This document shows positions 34,901 through 45,213 of a stretch of 64,000 nt of DNA, in pieces (position 1 is the stretch's first letter; every line of letters starts with the position of its first letter). Under the pieces are notes generated by a model. The model made no database searches. It was not told the DNA's origin and saw nothing but the letters and a program-made list of their open reading frames with translations. The translations under genes were made by a program, and so were the position numbers. Origin of the DNA: Puccinia triticina (Eukaryota > Basidiomycota > Pucciniomycetes > Pucciniales > Pucciniaceae); NCBI RefSeq assembly GCF_026914185.1, contig NC_070573.1, positions 434,001 to 498,000 of the forward strand, written 5' to 3'.

Positions 34901-35130
34901 AAATCTGAATCAAACTCTGAGGGTGCCTTTCGTTTTCTGGGTTGAGTTGTACTTGATTCTGTGGCAGTTCTATTGGACAAAAGGGGCTGGGTGATTGAAC
35001 GACGTGAATCTGGTGAAGGGTTGATCATTCCAGATCTCCTGATAGGGGTGGTGACTCTTGAGGATCGACGAACTTGACCCTTGGAAGCATCGCTTGTGTA
35101 TCCAGCTTGTTTGGTAGATTGAGCTGGCAT
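31918..35130 (-). pseudogene. hAT-family transposase with BED zinc finger and in-frame TAA
   Basis: Exon 1 (34669-35130) gives a basic Ser/Lys-rich N-terminus (MPAQSTKQAGYTSDASKG) and ends at GTAAGT. Exon 2 (34144-34601) opens a BED-type finger, CKWC...FSNLRAH, but TAA at 34552-34554 splits it. The next exon begins at 34065 with IHDVWTTKGN, the first Asp of the catalytic triad, and VACHHRG. Further exons hold TDSGSNN and IKCFCHKMALVV (near 33.7 kb), a long acidic run, and ATILHPTFRLNLF (near 32.5 kb). The last, 31918-32214, is the hAT dimerisation region (YPVLASLAKDYL, SCAAERIFSSA). Order and content match full-length hAT transposases of about 900 residues. Several intron borders in the middle were not fixed. 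One premature stop makes this copy doubtful. Confidence 0.82.
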
Positions 35131-36130
35131 GAATTTTCAGAACGGAGTGATGGTTTTAAGAAAAAGTAGGACTTGGAGGAGCTGAATTTGTTTGTGGTGA
35201 ATGGTATGTATTGGACAGCAAACAACTTGCGAGTTTGGGAAAAAAATGTATGCAAGAGAACTCTGCATAGCTTGGACTGACCGGTGACCCGTAGTTTTTT
35301 GCGGGCGCTCAAATTAATATCTGTGACCCACACCAGAAAATATAGTCTGATCTGAAGGCTCAATTTCACCTCACAGCCATGTATCTGTTTGCATGGCTCA
35401 AACCAATGCTTTATTTAATTCCAAATGTGCACTCTTCTCATTAATCTTTTGCTGGTCCATTGATATGAATTCTTGATTATAATTCTTCTATAAATTATGT
35501 GGTTATTGTAACTGGCCTTCCTAGCTTAGTCTAATCTATCATGATTCTATTGCAAAGATATTTTGAAAGTAAATTTTCTTTGAAACTTTTAGAATTTTAA
35601 GATTCAATTTCTGTGCACACACATTCAACAAATCAAACCTCTGGCAGTTAAAACTTGATTTCTTGGCTAATTCATATGCTACTATTTATTGAATGAAAAT
35701 GGTCTTTTGAATTCATGTTCTGATTGATATGAATAAAATCCACTATGTATGAATATTCATTCTAATATTTCTGAGTTTCACTATGCTCTATCCAGTCAAT
35801 TCAGATCAATTCAAGTCCTGAATCTAGTTGTTTGATTTTATATCCTTTGTAATCATGATAATTACTAGTTTTTAAGAGTTAATTGCTTAGATGGCTATTT
35901 GTATGCTAATAGAGGTCATGGCTGCTTTTACGCCACATTCTCATTTGTGTATTATTTCATTGAATCAATTCCAACTCAGAAAACATGCAAAATCAAGGCT
36001 CTCTCTCATAACTCAAGTCACCCTTTTCCTGAATTATTGATACATATATATTTTCTTGAGGCTCAAATTGTGTTGAAAGAGGATTTTGTAATTAAATCAG
36101 AACATGGTTGGGGATAACAAGTGTAAAATC
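35131..36130. other. AT-rich spacer within the hAT-like element
   Basis: No gene or clear repeat seen. It lies between the transposase start and the dioxygenase stop. Confidence 0.5.
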
Positions 36131-37310
36131 TTAGAAAGAGAAGAAAAGCGTAAAGTAAAACAAAATTGTGACTGAAGTAGCTATTAAAGTACTTCTACCC
36201 ATACTACGAAACATATAAAAAAAATGATCGCCAAAATAATGGGCTATGCTAGTGTAAAAACCCTTCATATATTTATCACAAGTATGTGCTAAAGCAGAGT
36301 TTATTTGTATGGACATTCCAAGACGAGTAAATTGAGAGCTCTTAGAGTGAGGCATAGTGCAGTGAGTATATTTATTCGCTTGCCATATCATCTTGACAAT
36401 CCCATGCTGATGATCAAAATCAATACCAATACGGTGATCAGGGAAAATAAAAGGCCCCGATTTGATGTCATACTTGGAAGAGTCTACTAAAGTGTAATCA
36501 GAAGTGCGAGTTGGAAGAAACAAGACGAAAGCAAATTGAGAGATATCCTCGGTGTCTTTGTGCGGAGGATTAAAAAACCCATTGGTAGTAAACGTAATAT
36601 GAGGAGTGCAGGTAGACTCTTGTGGAAGTTCACCGTAAGCAAGGTCTGGAAAGGAGGGGATATTATACTTCTTCATGAGGTCTTGATTGTCTTGGAATGG
36701 AGTGTGAGCAAGATCCTTGAAGAGATTTCCGATTATTTGACCAACTTTAGAAGACTTGACGTAATGTTCATCAAAGGCCCGCATTTCAGTTTCGTTGAAT
36801 GCCTTGATGTATCGGCCTACAATCTGGTCCTCATCATATGACTTCCTCCAGCCAATGGCCCACATGAGACCACCCCAAACTCAAGAACAAGAGTGAACAC
36901 CATTGATAAAACGTTTAGACTTATGAAGAAAATTGGAAACGTAGTTGAGATCTTCGATTTGAGAACTAGTGAGCTCTTTGACGGGTGTGAATTCGACAAT
37001 GGCTATCACAGACTTTTTGTCAAGAGGATCCTTGATCACGTTGAGTCCGGAGGTGAGAAATCGGTATGATCTGACTTGTTTGTGTGCGGATGCGATTTCG
37101 GCGGCAGTTGGAATACGGGTTGGTTTGTCATTGACCCAAGGGATGTTTGGATAGAGGTTGTGAGGTTCGTATTTGACCCGATGCCAAATCACGGACCCGT
37201 CCTTCCACTCAAGTTGTTCCTGCATCAAAGCGTTGTTTTCCCTTGATCGCTTTGCCTTATTTCTTTGGCAAGATGCTTTACTGCTCTTATTTTTATGACT
37301 AGAAGAATAA
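36131..37310 (-). pseudogene. TET/JBP-like 2OG-Fe(II) dioxygenase with in-frame TGA
   Basis: TET/JBP enzymes oxidise methylated or modified pyrimidines in nucleic acid using Fe(II) and 2-oxoglutarate. The frame is open from about 37310 (basic: KASCQRNKAKRSRENN) through EQLEWKDGSVIWHRV and stops at TGA 36881-36883. It continues in the same frame with MWAIGWRKSYD to a stop at 36131. Counting from that Met, NPPHKDTED supplies the iron-binding H102/D104, Y-T-H168-C the distal His and T-R181-L-G the 2OG-binding Arg. These fit the fungal Tet-like oxygenase domain. The C-terminus ends in a hydrophobic tail. The first exon is uncertain. The TGA would separate N-terminus from catalytic core, so this copy is probably dead unless the ATG at 36865 is used. 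It lies 0.8 kb from the transposase, same strand. Confidence 0.72.
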
Positions 37311-37639
37311 TTTCAAGTCCCCGGGAGAATGTCCGCCCGAGATCAATCATTTCATCAACATAGTCATTATAATAATTTGCAAGACAGTCAACCAACAAAG
37401 AAAAAGGCAAAAGTGACAAGAGAAATATCGATCAGTATCAATGTCCCTGTGAATAGATGTGAGTCCATACCTTTTCTTTTTTCCCATGATGACACACTCC
37501 AATGATCTCGCTGTTTGATACTGTTACCAAGTGAAATTGGAGTGGTAAGCACCACGCTCTTGTGAAGAAATTTATTGAATTTGTGAACAGCCCAAAGGCT
37601 TGACTTACGTCTGGAAGTTGATTAATTGGCTGCTTAGTC

Positions 37640-38110
37640 GTTGCAGAGCGTCTGAAAGGATTGGCGGGGTTTCTGAATGGGTTGGGGGCGTCTTAACGGG
37701 TGGGCGAGCGTCTGAGCGGGTCGGCGACCGTCTGAGCGGGTCGGTGAGCGTCTGAGCCGATCGGCGAGCGTCTGAGCGGATCGGCGCGCGTCTGAATGGG
37801 TCGGGGGCGTCTGAACGGGTCGGCGAGCGTTTAAACGGGTCGGCGAGCGTCTGAATGGGCCGGTGTGAGTCTGAACGTATTGGTGGAGCATTTAAAAAGG
37901 TGTGGTGTCAACAACAAGGAACACGATCGCAGAGCTGCAAAGAGGAAAAATAGCAGCGAGGAGGGTTGGCATACCTCTTGAAGTCAATTGGGGTTAGCGG
38001 GCGTCTGAACGGGTTGGAGGACGTCTAAACAGGTCGGAGGGCGTCTGAACGGGTCGGCAGGCGTCTGAAAGGGTGGGTGGGGCTTCTGAAAGGGTCGGTG
38101 GAGTGTCTAA
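37640..38110. repeat. 20-bp minisatellite gcgtctgaacgggtcggcga
   Basis: At least ten units between 37640 and 37880 with variants (gagcgg, aatggg, gccgat). A second block lies at 37990-38110. Open frames over it read as repeated Arg-Arg-Ser-Pro-Thr and are not genes. Confidence 0.85.
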
Positions 38111-38570
38111 AAGGTTGGCGGGGTGTCAGCAAGCAGAAACAGGCAACCCTAGAGCTGCAATGGGCAAATGAGCAGCGCGGATGGTCGGCTTACCTCTTGA
38201 TCAAGTAAGCTGGACGGTTGCTCGGCGCTTGCGCAGATTTTGTAAGCCTATCGGCAGGGTGTCACCAAGGGGCATGCAAGCGATTCAACTTCCAAGAGAG
38301 AACGTACCTTTGTAAATCAATTGGTCGGTTTCTGCGTGCTTCCCAGGCGTCTAAACAAATCGGAAGCGCACACCATCAGCATTAAGAGAAAGGTGCAATT
38401 TCCAATGCAGTTCACAGGGTTGACTTACCTCTGTGAGTCAATCGGTTAGGCGCTGGGCACGTAAAGAGTGTCAGTACCAATGATCAGGTTGTCAGAAAGC
38501 AGAAAAAGGCCCCTTGGCAGCTCTGCAAGCTGCAAAGGGGCACAAGGGCAGTTCGGAGGTTGGCTTACTT
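38111..38570. repeat. Larger degenerate repeat after the minisatellite
   Basis: Blocks containing agctgcaa-gggca, ggtcggcttacctct and ctcggcgctggg-like words recur at about 37935, 38155, 38410 and 38525, a diverged higher-order repeat of roughly 110-240 bp. Confidence 0.45.
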
Positions 38571-38913
38571 TTTTAATTTAATTGCTCGGCTGCTGGGCAC
38601 TCAAAAAGCGTCTGAACAGTTGCGAGGTCGTGAAGTGATAGTAGAGCAGTGAGCATTTGAGGGGAAAAGATGCTATAGGGGCTTGGGATTGGTGAATAAA
38701 TACTAATTTGTGGATTGCGCTGAGCAGTGAGCGCATATGTAAGAGTTGATTGAAAGGGGCAATGCGAAAAGAGCCAAGAGGTGTATTTGGATACCAACTC
38801 TGAAACGGGTCTGGGAACATGCCACGGCAGCCCAAGCATCCACGGGGTTGCATACAATAATACCAGATGAGAGCGTATGGATAACCCATTCTCACAGCCG
38901 CTGTAAACTCAGG

Positions 38914-38998
38914 CCTAGCGCAGTGGTAAACACGTGCGATATCCCGGTCCTGTATCAGGCACTCGTGTGGGTTCAATCCCCAAAAGGGACTGAGCTGC
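38914..38998 (+). ncRNA. tRNA-like segment with A and B boxes
   Basis: tagcgcagtgg fits the pol III A box and gggttcaatccc fits the B box, with plausible D and T arms but a poor anticodon arm. A tRNA-derived SINE or tRNA pseudogene inside the hAT-like element is most likely. Confidence 0.45.
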
Positions 38999-39039
38999 CC
39001 TAGTTTGGCGTGCTTTTATTTCATTCTGCACGGATCCCA

Positions 39040-39392
39040 TCTCCTGTCACACAGCGTAGCGCAGCGGGAAAAGCTGCACGTTACGCTAACTGTTAGCGTA
39101 AACTCAGCTACGCTGTTTAGCAATTAAAAGGTTGTTAGCGATGATTAAACTACGCTGTGTAGGGATCACAAACGTGTTAGCGGTGAGAAAACTACGCTGA
39201 CAGCTATTTTAGCGGTGATTAGTCCAAGCTAGCGCAAGAAAAAATTGAGAGGCAAAATGATTCCGCTACGCTGCTGTTAGTTTAACTGAAATTAACTGTA
39301 ACTAACACTATGGAGATCTTGGGTGACAATCTCGTCGCTACGCTGAGGATTATCAGGCAAATAGCGTAGCTTAGCGTAGCGACCCAGTGTTG
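39040..39392. repeat. Right subterminal TAGCG repeats of the hAT-like element
   Basis: Words gcgtagcgcagcgg, cgttagcgta, gaaaactacgctga and gtagcttagcgtagcg recur up to the terminal gacccagtgttg. Mirrors the left subterminal block. Confidence 0.65.
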
Positions 39393-39399
39393 CTTGTAC

Positions 39400-40011
39400 A
39401 CAAACCACCAGCTAAAATCCCTCATCCAGGGTCCCCCTTGTAGCTAAAATCCCTCACATTTGTCTATATAAGGAGCTCTCTCCCCCCAGTTGTTTTTCCC
39501 TCAGCTCAGTATTCCCCAGTTATTTACATACCACCCATAGCTTTACCTTTACCCCTATAAATACCCTTATAACACCTCATAACAGCCCTTACTTTGCAAA
39601 TAACCACTGAGCTCACTCTCATATCTCTCATATCTCTTGCTTAACATATCACATGCCTGCCACAAGTTACCTGGTTCCTGGTTCAACTCCTGACTGAGAC
39701 ATATACCCTTCTCAGTCTAGACACTCTTCTCAACTTTTTATATCACCCGCTCGAGGACCTGTGTTCAAACCCCACCGGAAACATCAAGTCAACTTTCACC
39801 CTTTCCATCATCATAAAACCTCTCGACTCTCACATACCTGTCATCGGACAACTTCATCTGGAACTAGACCAGACCTATCACTTGATTAAAACTTGCCAAG
39901 CTTAGCTTGGTGGGTCTTGTTATCTGATAGTATAGAAGGGCAGAGTTTGCACCTCCATCATCCCCTTCTCCATTCAGCAAAAGGGTTTTGCAACCACTTT
40001 TGAGTCTTACA
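39400..40011 (+). repeat. 5' LTR, second part
   Basis: Matches 53578-54189 up to the common end gagtcttaca. Joined to 30655-31182 it gives 1,140 bp, exactly the length of the 3' LTR. Confidence 0.92.
39465..39471 (+). promoter_or_regulatory. LTR TATA box
   Basis: tatataa followed by ggagctctctcccccc. The same box is at 53643-53649 in the 3' LTR and inverted at 56607-56613 in the minus-strand LTR, so it is conserved in all three. In the 5' LTR it still lies downstream of the hAT-like insertion, so the transcription start may survive. Confidence 0.6.
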
Positions 40012-40622
40012 AGGGAGTCCCCAACGTGATAGGATAACTTTGTTCAATCGACAACGGATAATCGATTTCGACCAAAAAAGCCAGAAATACCATTGTCTAC
40101 GGATCTCAACTTTGAGCGGAAAAAGGAATCAAATTTTTCAACAAATCTATAATACTCAACGGCATATTCAGTTATTCTGTTGGACAACTAGTCAATTAAT
40201 TACGAACCATCCAAGAAACCAATTACAAACCTCTGAAAAGAAACGTGTAACCACCGGATCTGAAAAGAGACTCTCGAAGAAATCAGCCAGTTATAAAACC
40301 TTAAGAAGGGCAAGAGTAAGACCCAAAGAATCTGGATAACTAGGAACCTGGTAGAAGAGAACTCCGGAATCATTCGAAGGAAGCAGCTGCTTATAAGACC
40401 TCAAGAAGGGCAAGAGTAAGACCTGAAGAATTTGGATAAGCAGATACTGTTAGAAGAAGTTTCCCAGCACGGTAAAGTTATTTTTAAATATTAAAAGAAA
40501 AACCCCCAATTTGCCCTGGTAAAGAGACCAGAGACCAGATATTATTGTTTCTTTTTCAGAGCACAGTAACAGTTAACGAACGATTGTCACATTAAGGAAA
40601 CTAGGAATCAACAAGAATCAAC
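40012..40622 (+). other. Leader between 5' LTR and gag
   Basis: Begins agggagtccccaacg, where the primer-binding site should lie; I cannot assign the tRNA. A duplicated segment (gacctcaagaagggcaagagtaag-like, about 40297 and 40396) is present. No gene. Confidence 0.5.
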
Positions 40623-41843
40623 ATGAGTTTACCCTTCAGTACATTAGAAATGGGAGAAGGATTTGCTTCAAGCACCCCTTTAAGGAACAGACCATTGGCA
40701 GGAACTTCAGGATTACTTTGGCCAAGCGATGCCACAAACAACCCACCACCACCACCTAGGAAAGACAAAGGAAAGGGTCCAGAAAACAACTTCAGAGATC
40801 CTGCTGAAGAAGAAATGTCGGATTCCGATGAAGCTCAACAAAATATCCCACGAAGAAACAATACCCCACGACAACAACCAACCGGTTACGGAATTCATAG
40901 CACTGTAAACAACCCAGAAAATATGTATCAACCTCAGTTTCAACAGCAACCACAACCCCAGATTCCAATTCAACAACCTCAGCCGATATATGTCTATGCC
41001 CAACCCGAACACTCAAACAAACCAAACATCATCAGGAACAAAGAAGGACTTTACTATGATGGAAGCCAGTTTATGAAGTTTCTACATCGGTTTGAACGAG
41101 CAGCCTATGGATATGGTGCCACGGATTGAGAGAAAGCAATTCAGATACCACGATTTATACGAACGGAAGAATTGAAGTGCGAACTCAAGGAAATGGAGGG
41201 GTATGAAGAATACGATTGGACCAAATTACGAGCCGATATGGTCAAGACCTGGGGTGATTTAGATAATACCATCATGTACAACACGGATGATCTCATCAAA
41301 TTAGAAAAACAACAAGCCAAGGAAGGGATCGCAAACCATCGAGATTATAAAGCCTACCTAGGAAAATTCACCACAATCCTCAAGTACCTTGTGAAGAACG
41401 AACATGTCACCAAAATGGACGAAGCCGGAGGATTATTCTTAAGTGCATTCTCAGTGGACAGTCAACGAAGTGTTAAACGGATGTTGGTCTACAACAAACA
41501 ACTTCCGAAAGCTAAAGACGGGAGCAACAAAGCGCCAAAATGGGAAGACTTGATCGCGGCTGCAGAAACAGAAGTTCGGGTCAACGAAGGGTATACCAAT
41601 TTCTCCAGTTTTTCCGATTCAAACCAGATCATGCAGAAGGGCCTGGATCTCAAGAAAGGCAATAGCAAACGAAGGGAACAAATGCTCAGAGAAGTTCCCG
41701 AAAAGAAAGCAATTGCACAAGAAATCAAAGACACACAACAAAAGCTTGCTTCTCTCCAGCATCAAATGGAAAACCCTTTGCCCAGCACTTATAATCAACA
41801 GGGAGCTTCGTACAGGCAGGAATTCACACGGGGAAACGCTTGA
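40623..41843 (+). pseudogene. Gypsy gag, interrupted by TGA and a frame shift
   Basis: Capsid-type structural protein. It starts at ATG 40623 (MSLPFSTLEMGEGF), passes a Pro/Gln-rich linker, and reads a core with MKFLHRFERAAYGYG. TGA at 41127-41129 stands where Trp is expected before EKAIQIPRFI. The same frame then stays open through the helical body (WTKLRADMVKTWGDLD, a typical gag motif) to TGA 41841. The zinc knuckle CFYCRKEGHSTYQC lies just downstream in the next frame, so a one-base shift near 41840, or programmed frameshifting, separates gag from nucleocapsid-protease. Confidence 0.75.
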
Positions 41844-43125
41844 CCAGATAAAGAACCCAAATCTCCTATTCGAATTGCAGCCCTGCTTCTATTGTAGAAA
41901 GGAAGGACACTCCACTTATCAGTGCCCCGAAGCTTCAAAGGACAGAGCGCAAGGTCTGGTAAGGAAAGAAGGAAAAGACTGGTACTTACCAAACGGAGAA
42001 TACATCCCATGGAACCCATCAAGACCTATACGTTCGGTCGTGGCAGCAGCTTCAGCCAACCCTCAGATGCAAGAAGCTATCAAGAAGCTGGCGGACTCGC
42101 AACAAGGAGGAAATGGTAACACTCCAACAATGAAAGCCTCGGTACAAACCATCCATTGGAGCCCTCCTACCTTAGGCATGGAAAACTTCATGAGATCACA
42201 TCCTGTCACTAGGTCAGAAGCTCAAAAGGGCCGACGCGAAGTTAGGATCCAGGAACCAGAAAGAGAAGCCATGGATATCGATCATGAAGAAGAAGTGGAC
42301 AGATCACCGAAAGAAACTCCGAAAAAGGCGCCTGAGAAAGTCTGGAGCCGGGAACAAGTACCAACAATCCTGAAGAGAGACTCACCAGAGGAAGTCCTAC
42401 TACAGGACTTGGACAACGTCAAGATTCCCACAACGTTTGCACAACTCACTACAATATTGCCTTCGTACACAGAACAGATCATAGCAAAATTACAGGGACG
42501 TCTTTCAGGCAAGAATACCTCCACCACCTACATCGCAACCAAAGCAGCCAAAGTAGCTGCACCAATGACCACCTTACCAGAGGAAGAAGGACCTTCAGAT
42601 CCATGCTACTACAGTTGTGCCCTGGGATACGTAACCGCGCAAGTTGGGGGAGAAAAAGTCGACTTTATGGTGGATTCCGGTTCTATGGTCAACGTCATAC
42701 CCCGATCAGTAGCGGAGGACTTGGAGCTAGAATCTGTGATAGTGAACATACCCATGCAAGGTGTTGGTGGAGCCAGATGCGACATAACCGGCGTAGTTGA
42801 GAACTGCCCAATACAGATCGGTCGATTCTCTGGACCCGCTCACCTCTTTATATCACCAAAAGCTCAAGATTGCATTTTAGGACGACCTTTTCTATTTGAT
42901 TATGATTGCACTCTAGAATACCACGAAACAGGGGAGACTCTCACGTTTCAAGGAAACAAGGGTCGGCGAGTTTCAGTACCATTGGCTCGAACTGGACAAG
43001 GACGAGGATGGGATAATCGGAAGGATCTCAGTACCAATAGTGTAAAATCGGCTCCAACATCTGAACCTAGCAATAATGAAGAACATCGAATGTTTAAGAA
43101 GAAACCGAATCAGCATTTTTTATAA
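41713..43125 (+). CDS. Nucleocapsid knuckle plus retropepsin-like protease
   Basis: The frame is open from 41713; coding probably begins near 41840. A CCHC knuckle (CFYCRKEGHSTYQC) is followed by a charged linker. The aspartic protease domain then has VDFMVDSGSMVNVIP, with the catalytic D-S-G triplet, and the closing motif CILGRPFLFDYD. It ends at 43123-43125 after a basic tail. In Ty3/Gypsy elements this enzyme cuts the Gag-Pol precursor. Here it forms its own ORF, ending before the RT-type ORF, and appears intact. Confidence 0.8.
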   Translation: MHKKSKTHNKSLLLSSIKWKTLCPALIINRELRTGRNSHGETLDQIKNPNLLFELQPCFYCRKEGHSTYQCPEASKDRAQGLVRKEGKDWYLPNGEYIPWNPSRPIRSVVAAASANPQMQEAIKKLADSQQGGNGNTPTMKASVQTIHWSPPTLGMENFMRSHPVTRSEAQKGRREVRIQEPEREAMDIDHEEEVDRSPKETPKKAPEKVWSREQVPTILKRDSPEEVLLQDLDNVKIPTTFAQLTTILPSYTEQIIAKLQGRLSGKNTSTTYIATKAAKVAAPMTTLPEEEGPSDPCYYSCALGYVTAQVGGEKVDFMVDSGSMVNVIPRSVAEDLELESVIVNIPMQGVGGARCDITGVVENCPIQIGRFSGPAHLFISPKAQDCILGRPFLFDYDCTLEYHETGETLTFQGNKGRRVSVPLARTGQGRGWDNRKDLSTNSVKSAPTSEPSNNEEHRMFKKKPNQHFL

Positions 43126-43220
43126 CTACCGGTGTTCAAATAGGGAATAACTCACTTCAGCTAGTCGAATGGGTTATATCTCAAGCACTGGGTTTTCTAG
43201 ACTGGCTTAAATCTTTTCTC

Positions 43221-43854
43221 TTGAAACACATAAAGAAATTACCACAACAAACAAAAATATTTTTTCTTAAAATTGTGTTACTCAAAAAGAACATCCTGAT
43301 CATCTTCTTGGGACTATTGAAAATCTGCAGAATCAGAAAGAAGGCCCCATCAACACAAGTGACTTCACCTTCAACAAAAGTATCAACCATTCTTGAATCA
43401 CTTCCATCTATCAACACTACCCAAACATCCCCCACCACAAAACAACTCGGCTATAAGGAAATTGGATCTCTACTCACCAACAGCTTAGGATTGAATTTCC
43501 AAAATAAACTACGCCAGAGATGGAAGAACGGAATCCTATGGTGTATGCCCGAACGCAAGCCTGGAAGCAAGATTTTCAACAAACACCTCTTCAAACCTCA
43601 CTTGGATCAAGATGAAGAAATTTTTACCCCTCAGGACCCAGGACCCACAAATGCGGACACTGAAGAAAAGGAAAACAACCCCATCAGTCTATGCAACCCA
43701 AATATCAATGCTCCAGATTTCAATCCAGCAAGTGCACCTACTTCAATCAATCCAATTCCAATTCCAATGCCTGCTGAAGAAATATTCAAGACTCCACCGG
43801 CCCCGGTTCCTTCGGATATCACCTCAAAACCAACTTTTTCAAGGAATAAATTAA
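43221..43854 (+). pseudogene. Pol-type ORF, 5' part, cut by the MULE
   Basis: The start is hydrophobic and basic. The stretch YKEIGSLLTNSLGLNFQ... ILWCMPERKP aligns with YKETEALLTKGLGITFQ... LWCMTKYKP at the N-terminus of the intact pol ORF at 60663-63965. The frame then runs to the MULE target site TAAATTAA. Without the MULE and one duplication, the frame continues at 50626 and ends in TAA at 50814-50816. No RT motif occurs on either side. Confidence 0.7.
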
Positions 43855-44025
43855 GGGAGTTGAAAAATTGACTCCCAGGAATTAATAAATCGACTCCCAA
43901 AAGTCGTTTACGTCGCACGGACCGTCTCGGGACGTCTCCCCTGGGTCCGCGCGACCTCGCGCGGCCCCAAAATCATTTTGGGAGTCGATTAATTAATTCC
44001 CCTCTCGAGGATGGGAGTCGATAAA
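43855..44025. repeat. MULE left TIR
   Basis: Contains gactcccaggaattaataaa twice in related form (gactccca...attaat) plus a GC-rich block cgcgcgacctcgcgcggcc that is itself palindromic. Near-identical to the inverted 50450-50617. Confidence 0.85.
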
Positions 44026-44118
44026 TTAATTTAACAAAAAATGACGGAATATACAAAAAAATTTATATCTTGTCACTGTTGTACCCAAACGCCCTAAAAA
44101 CTTTACAGCAATATAAAT

Positions 44119-44810
44119 ACACTCTTTAGAGAATATTTTGAGCTTCACGGCATTAGTACTCCTCAGGGAGACCCTGTGTAGCCGGGGGCGTATTTGGCGG
44201 ATTTCCTACTAAGGCAAACCCCCGAAACCTTATCTACAGTGCTCCAAATGGCCCCAAATTTCTTTGGCTATAATTTTACACTCTTTAAAACATATGGTAA
44301 GCTTCAAGGAATTAGTACTCCTCAGGGAGACCCTGTGTAGCCGGGGGCGGATTTGGCGGATTTCCTACTAAGGCAAACCCCCAAAACCTTATCTACAGTG
44401 CTCCAAATGGCCCCAAATTTTTTCTGCCATAAGAATACACTTTTTAAAACATATTTTGAGCTCCAAGTAGGTATTACACATCAGGAACACCTTGTGTAGC
44501 CGGGGGCTGATATGGCGGATTTCCTAGTAAGGAAATCCCACGAAACCTTATCTACAGTGCTCCAAATGGCCCCAAATTTTTTTGGCTATAAGTTTACACT
44601 CTTTAAAACATATGGTAAGCTTCAAGGCATTAGTACTTCTCAGGGAGACCCTGTGTAGCCGGGGGCGGATTTGGTGGATTTCCTACTAAGGCAAACCCCC
44701 AAAACCTTATCTACCGTGCTAATATTTTTCTGCCATGAGAATACACTCCGTAGAAAAAATTATAAGCTCCAAGGAGGTATTACACATCAGGCACACCTTC
44801 TATCAGCCGT
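44119..44810. repeat. 159-bp tandem array, four units and part of a fifth
   Basis: Units start with acactctttaaaacat at about 44119, 44279, 44437, 44596 and 44743. Each contains gtgtagccgggggcgg, tttcctactaaggcaaac and cttatctacagtgctcc. Units 3 and 5 share a variant centre (gtattacacatcagg), pointing to a two-unit higher-order pattern. Confidence 0.85.
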
Positions 44811-45075
44811 GGGTCAGCTACGCTAACCATAGCTGTCAGTGTAGCGCAGCGCTGTGCAAATGTGCTATTTTTTAGCGTAGTGTTAGTGCAATTGCGCACA
44901 TTGGCACTCACGCTACGAGCACAGGGTGCAAAGCTATTCTAGGTTTTAGAGTAGTATTAGCGCAGATACGCGCAATTGCACTAACACCGCGAAAGAGCGC
45001 GCGCTACGCTGCGCGAAAGCGCTTTTGGCGGCAAGAAAGACCTTTTTTTTTTTGCCAAAATAGCCTTAGCGCAAA
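44811..45075. repeat. TAGCG-rich fragment of the CAACACTGGGTC family
   Basis: Begins gtgggtcagctacgctaac and is made of tagcg words like the hAT-like ends, but CAACACT is missing and no opposite end was found. A truncated or diverged copy. Confidence 0.55.
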
Positions 45076-45213
45076 AAGGAGCAAAGGAATAAACATTGTA
45101 AGAATGGAAAGTGATAAAATTTTTAATATTCATGTATGCATATGATGGGCAAAACCAAAAGACAACACAAACTAAAAATAATTAACTAAAAAAGATATAA
45201 AAATTGGATACAA

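Larger units (their letters stand above)
31183..39392. mobile_element. hAT-like transposon, 8.2 kb, carrying a TET/JBP-like gene
   Basis: Begins caacactgggtcagctatg and ends cgtagcgacccagtgttg. Flanked by CTTGTAC (31176-31182 and 39393-39399); the uninterrupted LTR at 53.57 kb has CTTGTAC once, proving the insertion and a duplication of 7 bp. hAT elements usually make 8 bp. The ends carry TAGCG-rich subterminal repeats. Minus-strand genes are a BED-finger hAT transposase (31918-35130) and a TET/JBP-like dioxygenase (36131-37310), each with an in-frame stop. A 20-bp minisatellite and a tRNA-like segment lie near the right end. Confidence 0.88.

Noticed and set aside
37634..37891. Arg/Ser/Pro/Thr-repeat protein on the minus strand
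   Set aside because: It is the translation of the 20-bp minisatellite, with no start context or conserved end.
43201..43330. Hydrophobic N-terminus of the pol-type ORF as an envelope or membrane protein
   Set aside because: Short, lies directly before a segment homologous to the intact pol N-terminus, with no signal-peptide cleavage or glycoprotein features.
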